The translations under genes were made by a program, and so were the position numbers. The notes beneath the pieces were generated by a model. That model was not told the origin of the DNA and searched no databases. It was given only the letters and a program-made list of their open reading frames with translations. Shown piece after piece: positions 1 to 9,759 of a stretch of 64,000 bases of DNA. How positions within the stretch are numbered: the first letter of the stretch is position 1; every line of letters begins with the position of its first letter. Source of the DNA: Alistipes communis (lineage in GTDB: Bacteria; Bacteroidota; Bacteroidia; Bacteroidales; Rikenellaceae); assembly GCF_006542665.1 (NCBI RefSeq), contig NZ_AP019735.1, forward strand, positions 248,001 to 312,000, written 5' to 3'.

Positions 1-414
1 AACCGCGACAAACTGCTCGAAGAGCTGTCGCTCAAAGGGTTGCTCTTTATGATCGTCCGCAACAAGGCGTTCGACCGCATCGCCCACCGGCAGGTCCGGC
101 AGCGCGTCCACCAGCAGTTGAGCGAGCGCTTCGCCGAACGTTTCGAATCCCCCGACTTCTATCTCGGTTCCGAGTTGTCGCGTCTGTACGACGAAGCGCT
201 CGCCCGTCTGCCCGAACAGACGCGCCGCATCTTCGAGATGAGCCGCCGGATGGGGATGACGCACCAGCAGATCGCCGCCGAACTCGGCGTCTCCCCGCAA
301 ACGGTCAACTACCATATCTCGCAGGCGCTGCGCACACTCGGCGTAGCCCTCAAAGATTACCTGCCGCTGCTGCTCTGGCTGCTCTCGCTCTCCGGACGCA
401 ACGATCTGGTCTGA
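1..414 (+). CDS. ECF-type RNA polymerase sigma factor, 5' end outside window
   Basis: The reading frame is open from base 1, so the start and most of region 2 lie outside the window. The visible 137 residues end with a sigma-70 region 4: an LPEQTRRIFEMSR segment followed by a helix-turn-helix (THQQIAAELGVSPQTVNYHIS) that binds the -35/-33 promoter element. The hydrophobic tail (DYLPLLLWLLSL) is common in Bacteroidetes ECF factors next to FecR proteins. A FecR-type anti-sigma gene starts 65 bp downstream and an STN-domain SusC follows, so this factor probably activates the polysaccharide locus on its right when the transporter signals that substrate is bound. Family assignment is firm; the regulon is inferred. 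Confidence 0.9.
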   Translation, partial: NRDKLLEELSLKGLLFMIVRNKAFDRIAHRQVRQRVHQQLSERFAERFESPDFYLGSELSRLYDEALARLPEQTRRIFEMSRRMGMTHQQIAAELGVSPQTVNYHISQALRTLGVALKDYLPLLLWLLSLSGRNDLV

Positions 415-479
415 CCGTACCGCAACCGGTTTTCCGGTTTCGACGAAAGAAAACTGTCTTTTCCCCTTAGTAACTTTTC

Positions 480-1481
480 ATGTCGGGACGTATTATTATC
501 AAAACCCCGACATCCATGATCGAAATCGACGATACGCTGTTGATCGAATTTCTGGGAGGAAAACTCGACGCCACGACCTCGGCCGAGGTCGAACGATGGT
601 ACGACGCCTCCGACGAGAACCGCCGCAGGCTGGAACGGCTCTACCTCGTTTTCTTCACGGGCGAACGCCTGTCGGCCGCAGCCGCGGTCGATCCCAATCT
701 CTCCTGGCAGACGCTGCGTCGGCGCATCGAGGCGCGCAGGCGCCCCGCACCGACGAAACGGCTGCGCACCGTCGTCCGCTATGCGGCCGTCTTCGCCGTC
801 GGACTCCTCACCGCAGGTTCGCTGCTGTTTCCCTACCGGTCTGCGGACGACCGCACCTGTACGGTCACGACCGAAGAGCGGGCCTGCTCGATCCGTCTCT
901 CCGACGGTTCGAACGTACGACTGATGCCCCACTCGCAGCTGCGCTACGCATCCGATTTCGGCAGCGAGGGCCGCACGGTGCATCTGACGGGGGAAGCTTT
1001 CTTCGACATCCGCAAAATGGCCGACGCACCGTTTACCGTTGACGCCGGAAAGGAGACCCGCACCGTCGTGCGGGGTACGAAATTCAACATGAAAGCCTAC
1101 GACGACTGTTCGGACATCGAGACGACGCTCATCGAAGGCGTCGTCGACTTCCACGCGGGCGACCGCACGGTGACGCTGAGCCCCGGACAAAAGATCTCGT
1201 ACAATCCGGCCAACCGCAAACTGATGCTGCGCGAAGTCAACGTCGATGCGGAACTCGATGCGCAACTGCGTTCATTCCAGTACGTCCAGCTGTCGAAGGT
1301 CGTCGAAAGCATCGGCACCCACTACGGCTGCGACATCGCTTTCGGCCGCGAAGCGCTCGGAGAGATCCTCTTCACCGGCACGCTCGACTACAACATGCCG
1401 CTGCGCCATGTCCTCGAAATCGTGACGCTCTCGACCGATACACGCTTCACCCGGAACGGCGACAAAATCACCATCTTATGA
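480..1481 (+). CDS. FecR-family anti-sigma factor
   Basis: A 333-residue inner-membrane anti-sigma factor. The N-terminal cytoplasmic part (about 1-95) should hold the upstream ECF sigma factor. One transmembrane helix lies near residues 101-119 (YAAVFAVGLLTAGSLLF). The periplasmic FecR domain (about 125-225) contains the usual LSDGSNVRL and LTGEAFFDI segments, and a C-terminal DUF4974-type domain (about 260-333) ends in VTLSTDTRFTRNGDKITIL. In this family the periplasmic part touches the STN domain of a TonB-dependent transporter; the next gene encodes such a transporter. The gap to susC is 85 bp with no recognisable housekeeping promoter, consistent with control by the cognate ECF factor. 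Family call is secure. Confidence 0.93.
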   Translation: MSGRIIIKTPTSMIEIDDTLLIEFLGGKLDATTSAEVERWYDASDENRRRLERLYLVFFTGERLSAAAAVDPNLSWQTLRRRIEARRRPAPTKRLRTVVRYAAVFAVGLLTAGSLLFPYRSADDRTCTVTTEERACSIRLSDGSNVRLMPHSQLRYASDFGSEGRTVHLTGEAFFDIRKMADAPFTVDAGKETRTVVRGTKFNMKAYDDCSDIETTLIEGVVDFHAGDRTVTLSPGQKISYNPANRKLMLREVNVDAELDAQLRSFQYVQLSKVVESIGTHYGCDIAFGREALGEILFTGTLDYNMPLRHVLEIVTLSTDTRFTRNGDKITIL

Positions 1482-1566
1482 ATAACTGTCCGAGATAGAA
1501 AAGACGCGGCCGCCGGCACACGGCGTGCGTCACGATCTTAACTAACTTAACCTAAACCATTCGTCT

Positions 1567-4500
1567 ATGAAACAGAATTTTCGCGGTTCATGGCATGTCC
1601 GGGCATTGCTGCTTCTCTGCCTGACATTCCAAATCCCGTGGGGGGGGGAATTATCCCACGCCGCACAGACGGCGCAACAAAACACGATCCGCATCGGGAA
1701 CGTGACCAACCTGAAAGAACTGATCCGACAGATCGAAGCGCAGACCTCTTACAAGGTCTCCTACCAAGGTAATCTGGCCGACAACATCACGATCAAGGCC
1801 GATCCGTCGAAACACAACGTCGAGGAGCTGCTCGCCGATGCACTCCGCGGCACGGGTATCAGCTACGTGATCCGCTACAACACGATCATCCTTACGCAGG
1901 AGCAGCCGCGCGCCGAGGCTGCGCAGCAGGCGTCGCAGACGCGTCACATCGCGGGCCGCGTGATCGATGCCGAGACCAAGGAGCCGATCATCGGCGCGAC
2001 GGTCTGGGTCAAGGATTCGGCGCTGGGAACGAACACCAACGTCGACGGAGCTTTCGACTACACCTTCACGGGACACTACGGCTACATCGCCGTCTCCTAC
2101 ATCGGCTACCAGACACAGGAGTTCCCCGTCACCAACCTTCCCAAGGTGATCGAGCTCTCGGCCGGCAACGAACTCGACGAAGTGGTCGTCGTGGGATACG
2201 GCACGCAGAAGAAAGCCAGCGTCGTGGGGTCGATCGCCTCGGTCTCGGTCAACGACATCCGGATGCCGACGGCCAAAATCTCCAACAACCTGGCCGGCCA
2301 GCTGGCCGGCGTGATCTCGGTGCAGCGTTCGGGCGAACCGGGCGCCAGCTCGACCTTCTGGATCCGCGGCATCTCGACCTTCGGCAGCAGCACGACGCCG
2401 CTGGTGCTCGTCGACGGCATCGAACGTGATCTGGATCTGGTCGACATCGAGGACATCAAGGACTTCTCGATCCTCAAAGACGCCGCCGCGACGGCCATCT
2501 ACGGCGTGCGCGGCGCCAACGGCGTGATCCTCATCACCACGCGCGAGGGTATCGTCGGCAAACCCCAGATCAACATCCGCTTCGAAGCCGGCATGGTGCA
2601 GCCGACCAAAGTCCCCGACATGCTCGACGCCGTGCAGTTCGCCGAACTGTGGAACGCCGCCGCGGGCAGCGAGGTCTACACGCCCGAAGTCATCCAGAAA
2701 TACCGCGACGGCTCCGATCCCGACCTCTACCCCAACGTAGACTGGGTGGACTACCTCTACAAGGATCTCTCGTTCAACGAGCGCGTCAACGTCAACGTGA
2801 CGGGCGGCGGCAGCACGGCCAAATACTACATTTCGGGCGGTTTCTACAACGAAGACGGTCTGTTCGCCCGCGACAACATGAAGGAGTACAACACGTCGGT
2901 CTTCTACCGCAAGTTCAACTTCCGCTCCAACGTCGAGGTGCAGCTCCACAAATATACCAAGCTCAACGTCAACCTGGCCACCACCTTCGAGCGCAAGAAC
3001 GAACCGGGAACGGCGGCGTCGACGATTTGGGACTATGCGGTCAAATCGGCTCCCAATGTCTTTCCGGCCGTCTACTCCAACGGCCTGCTGCCCGGCCCCG
3101 GCGCCAACAACGGCGAGAACCCCTACGTGCTGCTGACGCAGACCGGTTACCGCGAGAAGTTCTACAACACGGCGCAGTCGCTCTTCTCGCTCACGCAGGA
3201 CCTCGGCGACTGGGTAACCAAAGGACTCACCGTCACCGTCAAAGGCTCGTTCGACGCCAAGAACTACAACCATCTGGCACGCACCAAGACACCCCCGCAG
3301 TACATGGCCAGCGGCCGAGACGAGTTCGGCGACCTGATCTTGCAGCAGACGGTCGTCGGCACCGACAACCTGACCTACGCCGAATCGCACAGCGGCTACC
3401 GTTCGGTCTACCTCGAAGCGTCGGTCAACTGGGCGCGCTCCTTCGGCAAGCACGACCTCTCGGCGCTTTTCCTCTACCAGCAGTCGCAGCGCAACGACGT
3501 AGGTATCGACAAGTCGGAGCCCGAACTGGCCCTTCCCTACCGGCACCAGGGTATCGCCGGACGTATCACGTACAGCTACGACAACCGCTATTTCATCGAA
3601 GGCAACTTCGGTTACAACGGCTCGGAAAACTTCTCGCCGGGCAAACGGTTCGGATTCTTTCCGTCGGTAGCGGCCGGCTACGTGATCTCCAACGAGAAGT
3701 TCTTCGAACCGGTGCGGGGCGTGATCGACCTGCTCAAAATCAAGGCCTCCTACGGTATCGTGGGCAACGACAAGATCGGCACGGGCGACAACGTGCGCCG
3801 CTTCATCTACAACGGCACGGTCAACTCCGGCAGCAGCTACTATTTCGGAACCAGACCGCACAGCTCCTCTTCGATCCAAATGGGCGACTGGCCCAACCCC
3901 AACGTGGGCTGGGAAGAGGCGCACAAACTCAACGTGGGCGTCGACCTGTCGCTGTTCAGCAAGCTGAAAATCTCGGCCGACTATTTCAAAGAGAAACGCG
4001 AGGGCATCTTCCTCCAACGGCAGTCGATCCCCGTCTACGTCGGTCTGAGCACCCAGCCGTGGGTGAACATCGGCAAGATGCGCAACAGCGGCGTCGACGC
4101 TTCGCTGGAATACCACCAGACGATCGGCCAAGACCTGCATCTGACCGTGCGCGGTAACTTCACCTACGCCCGCAACATGATCGTCGATCAGGATCAACCC
4201 GACTACAAATACCTCTACATGAACCGCACGGGGCAGGCACGCTACCAGACGTTCGGCCTTGTAGCGGCCGGCCTGTTCCGCGACCAGGCCGACATCGACG
4301 CATGGCCGAAGCAGTCGTTCGGCGACGTCGAACCGGGCGACATCAAGTACCTCGACCTCAACGGCGACGGCGTGGTCGACTCCTACGACGTCAAGCCCAT
4401 CGGCTACACCAACGTTCCGGAGATCGTCTACGGATTCGGCTTCTCGCTGCAATGGAAGGCGTTCGACTTCTCGGCCTTCTTCCAGGGCGTCGGCCACGTA

Positions 4501-4899
4501 AGCTTCTCGACACGTACCGATCAGACGCTCGGCTTCAACGCCCGCAACAGCCGCGAGGCCAACCTCTTCTCCGATGTCTACGATAACTACTGGACGCCCG
4601 AACGGCTCGACGCCAAATATCCGCGTCTGTATATCGGTACGAATAACAACAACAATCAGACCTCGACCTTCTGGATGGCCAACGGCCGCTACATGCGCCT
4701 GAAAAACCTCGAAATCGGCTATACGCTGCCCAAGCGCATCTCCCAGAAGATGGCCATGCAGAACATGCGCGTCTATCTCTCCGGCGTGAACCTGTTCACG
4801 TTCAGTCCCTTCAAACTGTGGGACCCCGACTTGCAGACCGGCGCCACGAACTATCCCAACAACCGCATCATCAACATCGGCCTTACGATCGGCTTCTAA
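1567..4899 (+). CDS. SusC-like TonB-linked outer-membrane transporter with STN signalling domain
   Basis: A 1110-residue TonB-dependent transporter for glycan oligosaccharides. After a signal peptide comes an STN domain (about 38-112, containing KELIRQIEAQTSYKVSY), which in this class contacts a FecR anti-sigma factor. It is followed by a carboxypeptidase-regulatory-like domain (about 129-205), a TonB-box-like DEVVVVGYGTQKK, the plug with the SusC hallmark SILKDAAATAIYGVRGANG, and a long beta-barrel ending in an aromatic residue (LTIGF). The downstream SusD and GH27 gene imply an alpha-galactose-containing substrate. A run of nine G at 1640-1648 sits inside the signal-peptide codons; slippage there would abolish the protein. 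SusC identity is certain; substrate is inferred. Confidence 0.96.
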   Translation: MKQNFRGSWHVRALLLLCLTFQIPWGGELSHAAQTAQQNTIRIGNVTNLKELIRQIEAQTSYKVSYQGNLADNITIKADPSKHNVEELLADALRGTGISYVIRYNTIILTQEQPRAEAAQQASQTRHIAGRVIDAETKEPIIGATVWVKDSALGTNTNVDGAFDYTFTGHYGYIAVSYIGYQTQEFPVTNLPKVIELSAGNELDEVVVVGYGTQKKASVVGSIASVSVNDIRMPTAKISNNLAGQLAGVISVQRSGEPGASSTFWIRGISTFGSSTTPLVLVDGIERDLDLVDIEDIKDFSILKDAAATAIYGVRGANGVILITTREGIVGKPQINIRFEAGMVQPTKVPDMLDAVQFAELWNAAAGSEVYTPEVIQKYRDGSDPDLYPNVDWVDYLYKDLSFNERVNVNVTGGGSTAKYYISGGFYNEDGLFARDNMKEYNTSVFYRKFNFRSNVEVQLHKYTKLNVNLATTFERKNEPGTAASTIWDYAVKSAPNVFPAVYSNGLLPGPGANNGENPYVLLTQTGYREKFYNTAQSLFSLTQDLGDWVTKGLTVTVKGSFDAKNYNHLARTKTPPQYMASGRDEFGDLILQQTVVGTDNLTYAESHSGYRSVYLEASVNWARSFGKHDLSALFLYQQSQRNDVGIDKSEPELALPYRHQGIAGRITYSYDNRYFIEGNFGYNGSENFSPGKRFGFFPSVAAGYVISNEKFFEPVRGVIDLLKIKASYGIVGNDKIGTGDNVRRFIYNGTVNSGSSYYFGTRPHSSSSIQMGDWPNPNVGWEEAHKLNVGVDLSLFSKLKISADYFKEKREGIFLQRQSIPVYVGLSTQPWVNIGKMRNSGVDASLEYHQTIGQDLHLTVRGNFTYARNMIVDQDQPDYKYLYMNRTGQARYQTFGLVAAGLFRDQADIDAWPKQSFGDVEPGDIKYLDLNGDGVVDSYDVKPIGYTNVPEIVYGFGFSLQWKAFDFSAFFQGVGHVSFSTRTDQTLGFNARNSREANLFSDVYDNYWTPERLDAKYPRLYIGTNNNNNQTSTFWMANGRYMRLKNLEIGYTLPKRISQKMAMQNMRVYLSGVNLFTFSPFKLWDPDLQTGATNYPNNRIINIGLTIGF
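1640..1648 (+). repeat. G9 homopolymer in the susC signal-peptide codons
   Basis: Nine consecutive G residues are read as the end of Trp, two Gly codons and the first base of Glu (protein IPWGGE, about residues 23-28). Gain or loss of one base would shift the frame before the mature protein. It is one of four G or C runs of exactly nine in the window. Confidence 0.95.
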
Positions 4900-4915
4900 A
4901 CCAACGACAACGACT

Positions 4916-6796
4916 ATGAAAAACATATTGAAAACATTCGGATTGCTGTTATTGTCCGGCACCGCGTTCGTAGCCTGCGACGACTATCTCGACCGCCAGC
5001 CCGACGAACAGTTGACGCCGGACCAGATCTTCCTGAAAGCCTCGACGACGGAACAATACCTGACCAACGTCTACGCTTACCAACCCAATTACAGCGACCC
5101 TTCGGGACAGACGCTGCCGTGGGCGCCCTGCGCCGATGAATCGTCGATCGCCTACACCGGCCGTTCGTACACGCAGATTAACTACGACACGTGGGATCCC
5201 TCCATCAATCTTCAACGCAGTTACACCTACAACAACATCTACAAGGGTATCCGCGAAGCCAGCTATTTCATGCAGCACGTCTACGAATGCCCCGAAATAG
5301 GCGACACCGACAAGGGATACATGTACAACGAAGCCCGCTTCCTGCGCGCCTACTACTATTCGCTGCTGATGTCCACCTTCGGCCCCGTGTTCATTCTGGG
5401 CGACGAACCCACGGATTACGAGCAGGAGGACCTGAACGAACGCGAACGCGACTCGTGGGAGAAGTGCGTCGACTACGTGACCACGGAACTCTACGAAGCC
5501 TCCAAAGGCCTCCCGCAGGAGTGGGCGTCGGCTAAATACGGCCGCGCCACCAAAGGGGCGGCCCTTGCCATCCGCTCCCGCGTCTATCTCTATTCAGCCC
5601 GCAAACTCTTCAACGGCAACGACCTCTACAAGGGCGTGATCGACAAGTACGGCAACCCGCTCTTCCCCACAGTCTACGACGAGAAGAAATGGGAGACTGC
5701 CGCACAGGCCGCCAAAGACGTGATCGACATGAACATCTACGGTCTCGTCGGGGCCGACGGCACCGATCCCTACGGCAGTCTGCACGATCTGTACACGACG
5801 GTCGGGCCGGTCAACAGCGTGACAGAGATGATCTTCTCCCGCATCGTCAGCGCCTACAACTGGGGTATCGCCGCCACGCCCCGCATGGCCCGGTCGCGCG
5901 CCTACGGATCGTTCGGCCCCACGCAGAAGCTGGTCGACGCCTTCGCCATGGCCAACGGCCGCTATCCCATCACGGGATATACGAACGGCGACCAGACGCA
6001 GCCGATCATCGATCCCGAATCGGGATACAGCGAGACGGGATTCTCGACCTTCACGCATCCGATCTTCGGCGACCAGCTGGCCAACACCTTCATGATGTAC
6101 CAGAACCGCGAACCGCGCTTCTACATCAACGTGCTGTGGAGCGGCTGCGTATGGCACAGCGGCAACGTGAACAAGGGCGTCGTCCAACTCTACACCGGCG
6201 GTAATTCAGGCTATGCAGCCACCCAGCAGAACTATCCCGCCACAGGCTACCTGGCCGGCAAGTTCATCGATCACACCAAAGACACTTCGACCGCCGGCGA
6301 CTCGACCAGTACGGACGTGTGGGACTTCATCGACTGGCCGATCATCCGTTACGCCGAGATTCTGCTCAACTACGTCGAAGCGCTCAACGAATACGATCCC
6401 GGCAATCCGGACATCCTCACCTATCTCAACATGGTGCGCAAGCGCGCGGGCGTCCCCGACATCGAGAAAGTCTACCCCGAAGCGGTGGGCAACCAGAAGC
6501 AGATGCGCGAACTGATCCGCCGCGAACGCATGGTCGAACTCTGCTACGAGAATCACCGCTATTTCGACATCCGCACATGGATGATCGCCGAAACGGAGCA
6601 CGGCGACGTCTACGGCATGAACATCGACGCGACGAACCACAACGCCAACAGCGCTTTCTGGAAACGCACGCTCAGCACCCGCGACAGCGGATTGAGCGCC
6701 AACGGACATCGCAAATTCTCGCCGCGCGGCTACCTCTTCCCCATTTCGCAGGAGGAGATGGACCGTACGAATTGCACGCAGAACTACGGTTGGTAA
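4916..6796 (+). CDS. RagB/SusD-family surface glycan-binding lipoprotein
   Basis: A 626-residue SusD homologue, the extracellular lid of the SusC transporter. It begins with a lipoprotein signal whose lipobox is FVAC (Cys21), then DDYLDRQPDEQLTPDQIF, typical of the family N-terminus. TPR-like helical content (YNEARFLRAYYYSLLMSTFGPV) follows, and the C-terminal SusD domain contains RKRAGVPDIE, RRERMVELCYENHRYFDIRTW and a final SQEEMDRTNCTQNYGW. It starts 16 bp after susC, so the pair is co-transcribed. It should be exported to the cell surface and bind the oligosaccharide before import. Ligand is inferred only from the GH27 enzyme nearby. Confidence 0.96.
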   Translation: MKNILKTFGLLLLSGTAFVACDDYLDRQPDEQLTPDQIFLKASTTEQYLTNVYAYQPNYSDPSGQTLPWAPCADESSIAYTGRSYTQINYDTWDPSINLQRSYTYNNIYKGIREASYFMQHVYECPEIGDTDKGYMYNEARFLRAYYYSLLMSTFGPVFILGDEPTDYEQEDLNERERDSWEKCVDYVTTELYEASKGLPQEWASAKYGRATKGAALAIRSRVYLYSARKLFNGNDLYKGVIDKYGNPLFPTVYDEKKWETAAQAAKDVIDMNIYGLVGADGTDPYGSLHDLYTTVGPVNSVTEMIFSRIVSAYNWGIAATPRMARSRAYGSFGPTQKLVDAFAMANGRYPITGYTNGDQTQPIIDPESGYSETGFSTFTHPIFGDQLANTFMMYQNREPRFYINVLWSGCVWHSGNVNKGVVQLYTGGNSGYAATQQNYPATGYLAGKFIDHTKDTSTAGDSTSTDVWDFIDWPIIRYAEILLNYVEALNEYDPGNPDILTYLNMVRKRAGVPDIEKVYPEAVGNQKQMRELIRRERMVELCYENHRYFDIRTWMIAETEHGDVYGMNIDATNHNANSAFWKRTLSTRDSGLSANGHRKFSPRGYLFPISQEEMDRTNCTQNYGW

Positions 6797-6818
6797 CCCT
6801 AATTCAATTCAGACAATC

Positions 6819-8135
6819 ATGAAACTCAAACAGTTCATCATACCTGTCGCCGGAGCGTTGCTGCTCGGCGGCTGCGAAGCGGATCACCGCAACGACAACC
6901 TGCCGGACTCGGTCGTCTATCTGCTCGAAAGCGACCTGCAAAAAGCCCTCTTCTACGATATCGAAGAGACCATCGACTACTCCTTCCGCGCTTTCAGCAG
7001 CGGATACACCGTCACGCCCTCCGAGCTCGGGATCGAACTTTCGGACGACGTCCTCACGGCCTACAACGAGGCCAACGGCACTGCCTATACGGCGCTCGAT
7101 CCCGCCTGCTACCGGCTGGTGAACAGTACGGGATCGGTCGATGCCGACCACCCCTCGACGACGTTCACCGTGCAGCTCGACTGCTCGGCGATCAAGCAGC
7201 TCGGCGATCTGACGTCCTACGTCATCCCGCTGCGCCTGACCTCCTCCTCTTCGAAGGTGAACGAGGAGCTCGGCAGCATCCTGATCAATCCCGAGATGGC
7301 GGAGACCCAGGTGCTGGTTCGAAACGCCGGCGTGGTGGAGTGCGATCTGGGCTCTTCCCAGACGCTCGACTTCACCGCCTACGTCGAATTCGACAACAAG
7401 TGGGAGACCACGACCGAATACGCCTACGGCGACGAAGTGCTCGACGCCTACAACGCCGAGCACGGTACGAACTACCTGCCGATCCCGACCGACGCCGTCA
7501 CCTTCACGCCGGCGCAGCTCGAAGTGGGCAAGCGCGAGGCCGTATCGCATTTCGAGATCGACAAGTCGAAGCTGACGCCCGACCGCTTCTACACGCTGGC
7601 CGTGCAGTTGAAAAGCAACTCCGAATTCAAGATCGGAGCAGACAACACCGTGCTCTACCACATCGCGCTCAATCCCCTCTTCACCGACCGCAGCAAATGG
7701 ATCCTCGTGGCATGCAGCTCGTGGTACACCGGCCGCGGCCCCGAACTGACGATCGACGGCGACATATCGACCAAATTCGAGAACCGTTACAACAACATCG
7801 GCCAAGGCGACATCGAAACGCTCCCCGTGACGATCGACTGGGATCTGGGCAAGACCTGCTACTACGCCGGCATGAAACTCACGCGCCGCAACGACAGCTA
7901 CGTCACCGACCTCAAAGCGGGCTGGATCGAAATGTCCGACGACGGCAAAACCTGGATGCCTCTGCAATCCTTCGACTTCGAGGGCAGCAAGACGGTCGTC
8001 GGCGATTTCCGCAGCGAACAATGGTTCGGGTCGGGACGCTACCTGCGGCTGAAAATGACCGAATCCGGCCGTCCGGGCCGGAAACTGGTATCGGTATGCG
8101 AATTCGAACCCGTACTGATCGACGCCGGCGAATGA
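6819..8135 (+). CDS. surface lipoprotein with DUF1735-like and discoidin (F5/8 type C) domains
   Basis: A 438-residue lipoprotein (signal peptide with lipobox LGGC, Cys19), 22 bp after susD. The middle (about 30-160 and a second stretch to about 285) has the pattern of DUF1735: a beta-rich segment, DVLTAYNEANGTAYTALDP, and a matching DEVLDAYNAEHGTNYLPIP in the second copy. The C-terminal 150 residues (from SKWILVACSSWYTG, with TIDGDISTKFENRYN and TIDWDLGKTCYYAGMKLTRR) look like an F5/8 type C carbohydrate-binding fold. Such proteins at this locus position usually act as extra surface glycan-binding proteins. The binding role is inferred from position and folds. Confidence 0.85.
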   Translation: MKLKQFIIPVAGALLLGGCEADHRNDNLPDSVVYLLESDLQKALFYDIEETIDYSFRAFSSGYTVTPSELGIELSDDVLTAYNEANGTAYTALDPACYRLVNSTGSVDADHPSTTFTVQLDCSAIKQLGDLTSYVIPLRLTSSSSKVNEELGSILINPEMAETQVLVRNAGVVECDLGSSQTLDFTAYVEFDNKWETTTEYAYGDEVLDAYNAEHGTNYLPIPTDAVTFTPAQLEVGKREAVSHFEIDKSKLTPDRFYTLAVQLKSNSEFKIGADNTVLYHIALNPLFTDRSKWILVACSSWYTGRGPELTIDGDISTKFENRYNNIGQGDIETLPVTIDWDLGKTCYYAGMKLTRRNDSYVTDLKAGWIEMSDDGKTWMPLQSFDFEGSKTVVGDFRSEQWFGSGRYLRLKMTESGRPGRKLVSVCEFEPVLIDAGE

Positions 8136-9562
8136 TACCTCCCATGAATCACAGCAACTACCGACTACCGATTCTGCCTGCAAACGGCAGAACCGGTAGC
8201 CGGTTGAAATCATTCGTCATGACCTGCTCCCTGATCTTCGCCGCAGCAGGCTTCTGCCTCGCCGCTACGAACTGTTCGAACGGAAACAAAACGTCCGACA
8301 CCCCGCCGGCCCTCTCGTTCGAAAACGCATCGAAAACGCTCGAAGTGGGCGAAACCTACCGCCCGACGCTGCGCATCCGCCACGACGGCGATGCGAACGA
8401 CACCGCATACGACATGGACGGCAACCCGCTGGGCGTGACATTCCGCTCTTCTTCGCCGCAGACGGTTTCGGTCGATGCACGGGGCATCGTCACGGGCCGC
8501 AACGTCGGTACGGCGACCGTAACGGCCGAAACGGCCTCCGGCGACGCCCGATGCGCGATCGGCATCACGGTCCGCTCCTCGAACACGACGTGGATCGATG
8601 CGCCGCTGAGCGATGGAATCATTTTCAGCCGGTTCGTCCAATTGCCGGCCAATACGGTCATGCAGGGCTTCGACGTCGACTCCCGCGGCGAAATTTTCTA
8701 CACGCAGGTGACCGATCGATACAAAATTCTGGTTTCGCGCAGTATGCCCGACCGACAGGCTACGGAGTACATGACCCTCTGTTTCCACGGCCACTCCTCG
8801 AACATGGCCGTCGAAGAGGCGGGCGACGAGCGTTTCGTCTGGGTAGGCAATTACGCCAATCGGGTGGACGACGGCAACTACTGGCACGAACAGGTCGTCT
8901 CGCGCATCCGCTATAACCCCGGCTCGACCCATTACCCGTGGAACTCCGACGAAAATTATTTCATCGAAGCCGGCTGCCTCAACATGAATCCCGCCGTCGA
9001 CGCGGCGAACGACCAGCTGGCCATCCTCTACACCCGTGTCGACACTCCGGGCCGTTACTGCTGGGTGGTCTATTCGCTCAGCGAAGCGAAAGCCCTTCCC
9101 GAAGAGACCGTCACGCTGCAACCCCTCTCCTACGGCGGCGAAACGGAGAGCTATCCGCTCCGAAAAGACGTCACGCCCGAGGTGCGTGTCCGCAATCTCT
9201 CGCGGCTGCAACCTCTCGCGCGATTCAGCATCCCGACGCCCGCCATCGCATGGCAGGGATACGAGATACACGACGGCCGCATGTATCTCATGGAGGGAAC
9301 GAGCGGAAACAACGACGGTACGACGGGAGAAGCCTACATGACAGTCTACGATTTCGAAGGCCGCATCGTACAGTCCCGCACGAAAGTTCGGGCCGTCTCC
9401 GACCTGAAAGCGCTGACCGAAGCGGGCATCACCGAAAGCGGATACATCGAGTCCGAAGGGGTGAAAATCCGGCGCGGGAAACTCTTTCTGGGATTCGCCT
9501 CGCAATCGAAAAAGGACGGCAACCGACGCCGCGCCAATATTTTCCAATACGAACTTCCTTAA
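8132..9562 (+). CDS. exported protein with Ig-like domain and predicted beta-propeller (helveticin/TgC-like)
   Basis: A 476-residue exported protein. Its first ATG overlaps the previous stop (ATGA), implying translational coupling; ATGs at 8144 and 8219 are possible alternative starts. A hydrophobic export segment (about 28-45) is followed by a Cys-containing TNCSNGN stretch, a non-canonical lipobox. A bacterial Ig-like Big2 domain follows (VSVDARGIVTGRNVGTATVTAE). The rest has TVMQGFDVDSRGEIFYTQVT and a GHSSNMAVE motif, resembling the beta-propeller of helveticin J / teichoic acid biosynthesis protein C relatives. That resemblance is from memory of motif layout and is moderate only. It is probably a surface glycan-binding or processing partner of this locus. 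Confidence 0.68.
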   Translation: MIPPMNHSNYRLPILPANGRTGSRLKSFVMTCSLIFAAAGFCLAATNCSNGNKTSDTPPALSFENASKTLEVGETYRPTLRIRHDGDANDTAYDMDGNPLGVTFRSSSPQTVSVDARGIVTGRNVGTATVTAETASGDARCAIGITVRSSNTTWIDAPLSDGIIFSRFVQLPANTVMQGFDVDSRGEIFYTQVTDRYKILVSRSMPDRQATEYMTLCFHGHSSNMAVEEAGDERFVWVGNYANRVDDGNYWHEQVVSRIRYNPGSTHYPWNSDENYFIEAGCLNMNPAVDAANDQLAILYTRVDTPGRYCWVVYSLSEAKALPEETVTLQPLSYGGETESYPLRKDVTPEVRVRNLSRLQPLARFSIPTPAIAWQGYEIHDGRMYLMEGTSGNNDGTTGEAYMTVYDFEGRIVQSRTKVRAVSDLKALTEAGITESGYIESEGVKIRRGKLFLGFASQSKKDGNRRRANIFQYELP

Positions 9563-9683
9563 CTCAAACCGCACGAAGTCGGATTTCGCACGATTTTCGG
9601 AAAGATTTTCAAAGAAAATGAAAGAATCCGACCGTTACAACTGACTTTTAAGGACTTGTATTCGAATTTTCAAAGAAAAATCC

Positions 9684-9691
9684 TATATTTG
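9684..9691 (+). promoter_or_regulatory. candidate -7 box (TATATTTG) upstream of the GH27 gene
   Basis: TATATTTG fits the Bacteroidetes -7 consensus TAnnTTTG and lies 68 bp before the alpha-galactosidase ATG in an AT-rich 197-bp gap. No TTTG is found 19-21 nt upstream, so this may be a weak or alternative-sigma promoter. It would let the enzyme be expressed apart from the susCD transcript. Confidence 0.4.
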
Positions 9692-9759
9692 TATGAAGAA
9701 ATCCTATGTTTTGATCGGTACATTAATATATAGATGTCTAACTTAAATCAAATCGAATC

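Noticed and set aside
1651..4962. 1103-codon open frame opposite susC
   Set aside because: It mirrors the GC-rich codon pattern of susC, has Val/Asp/Arg/Ala-rich composition without domains, and covers the same bases as a certain gene.
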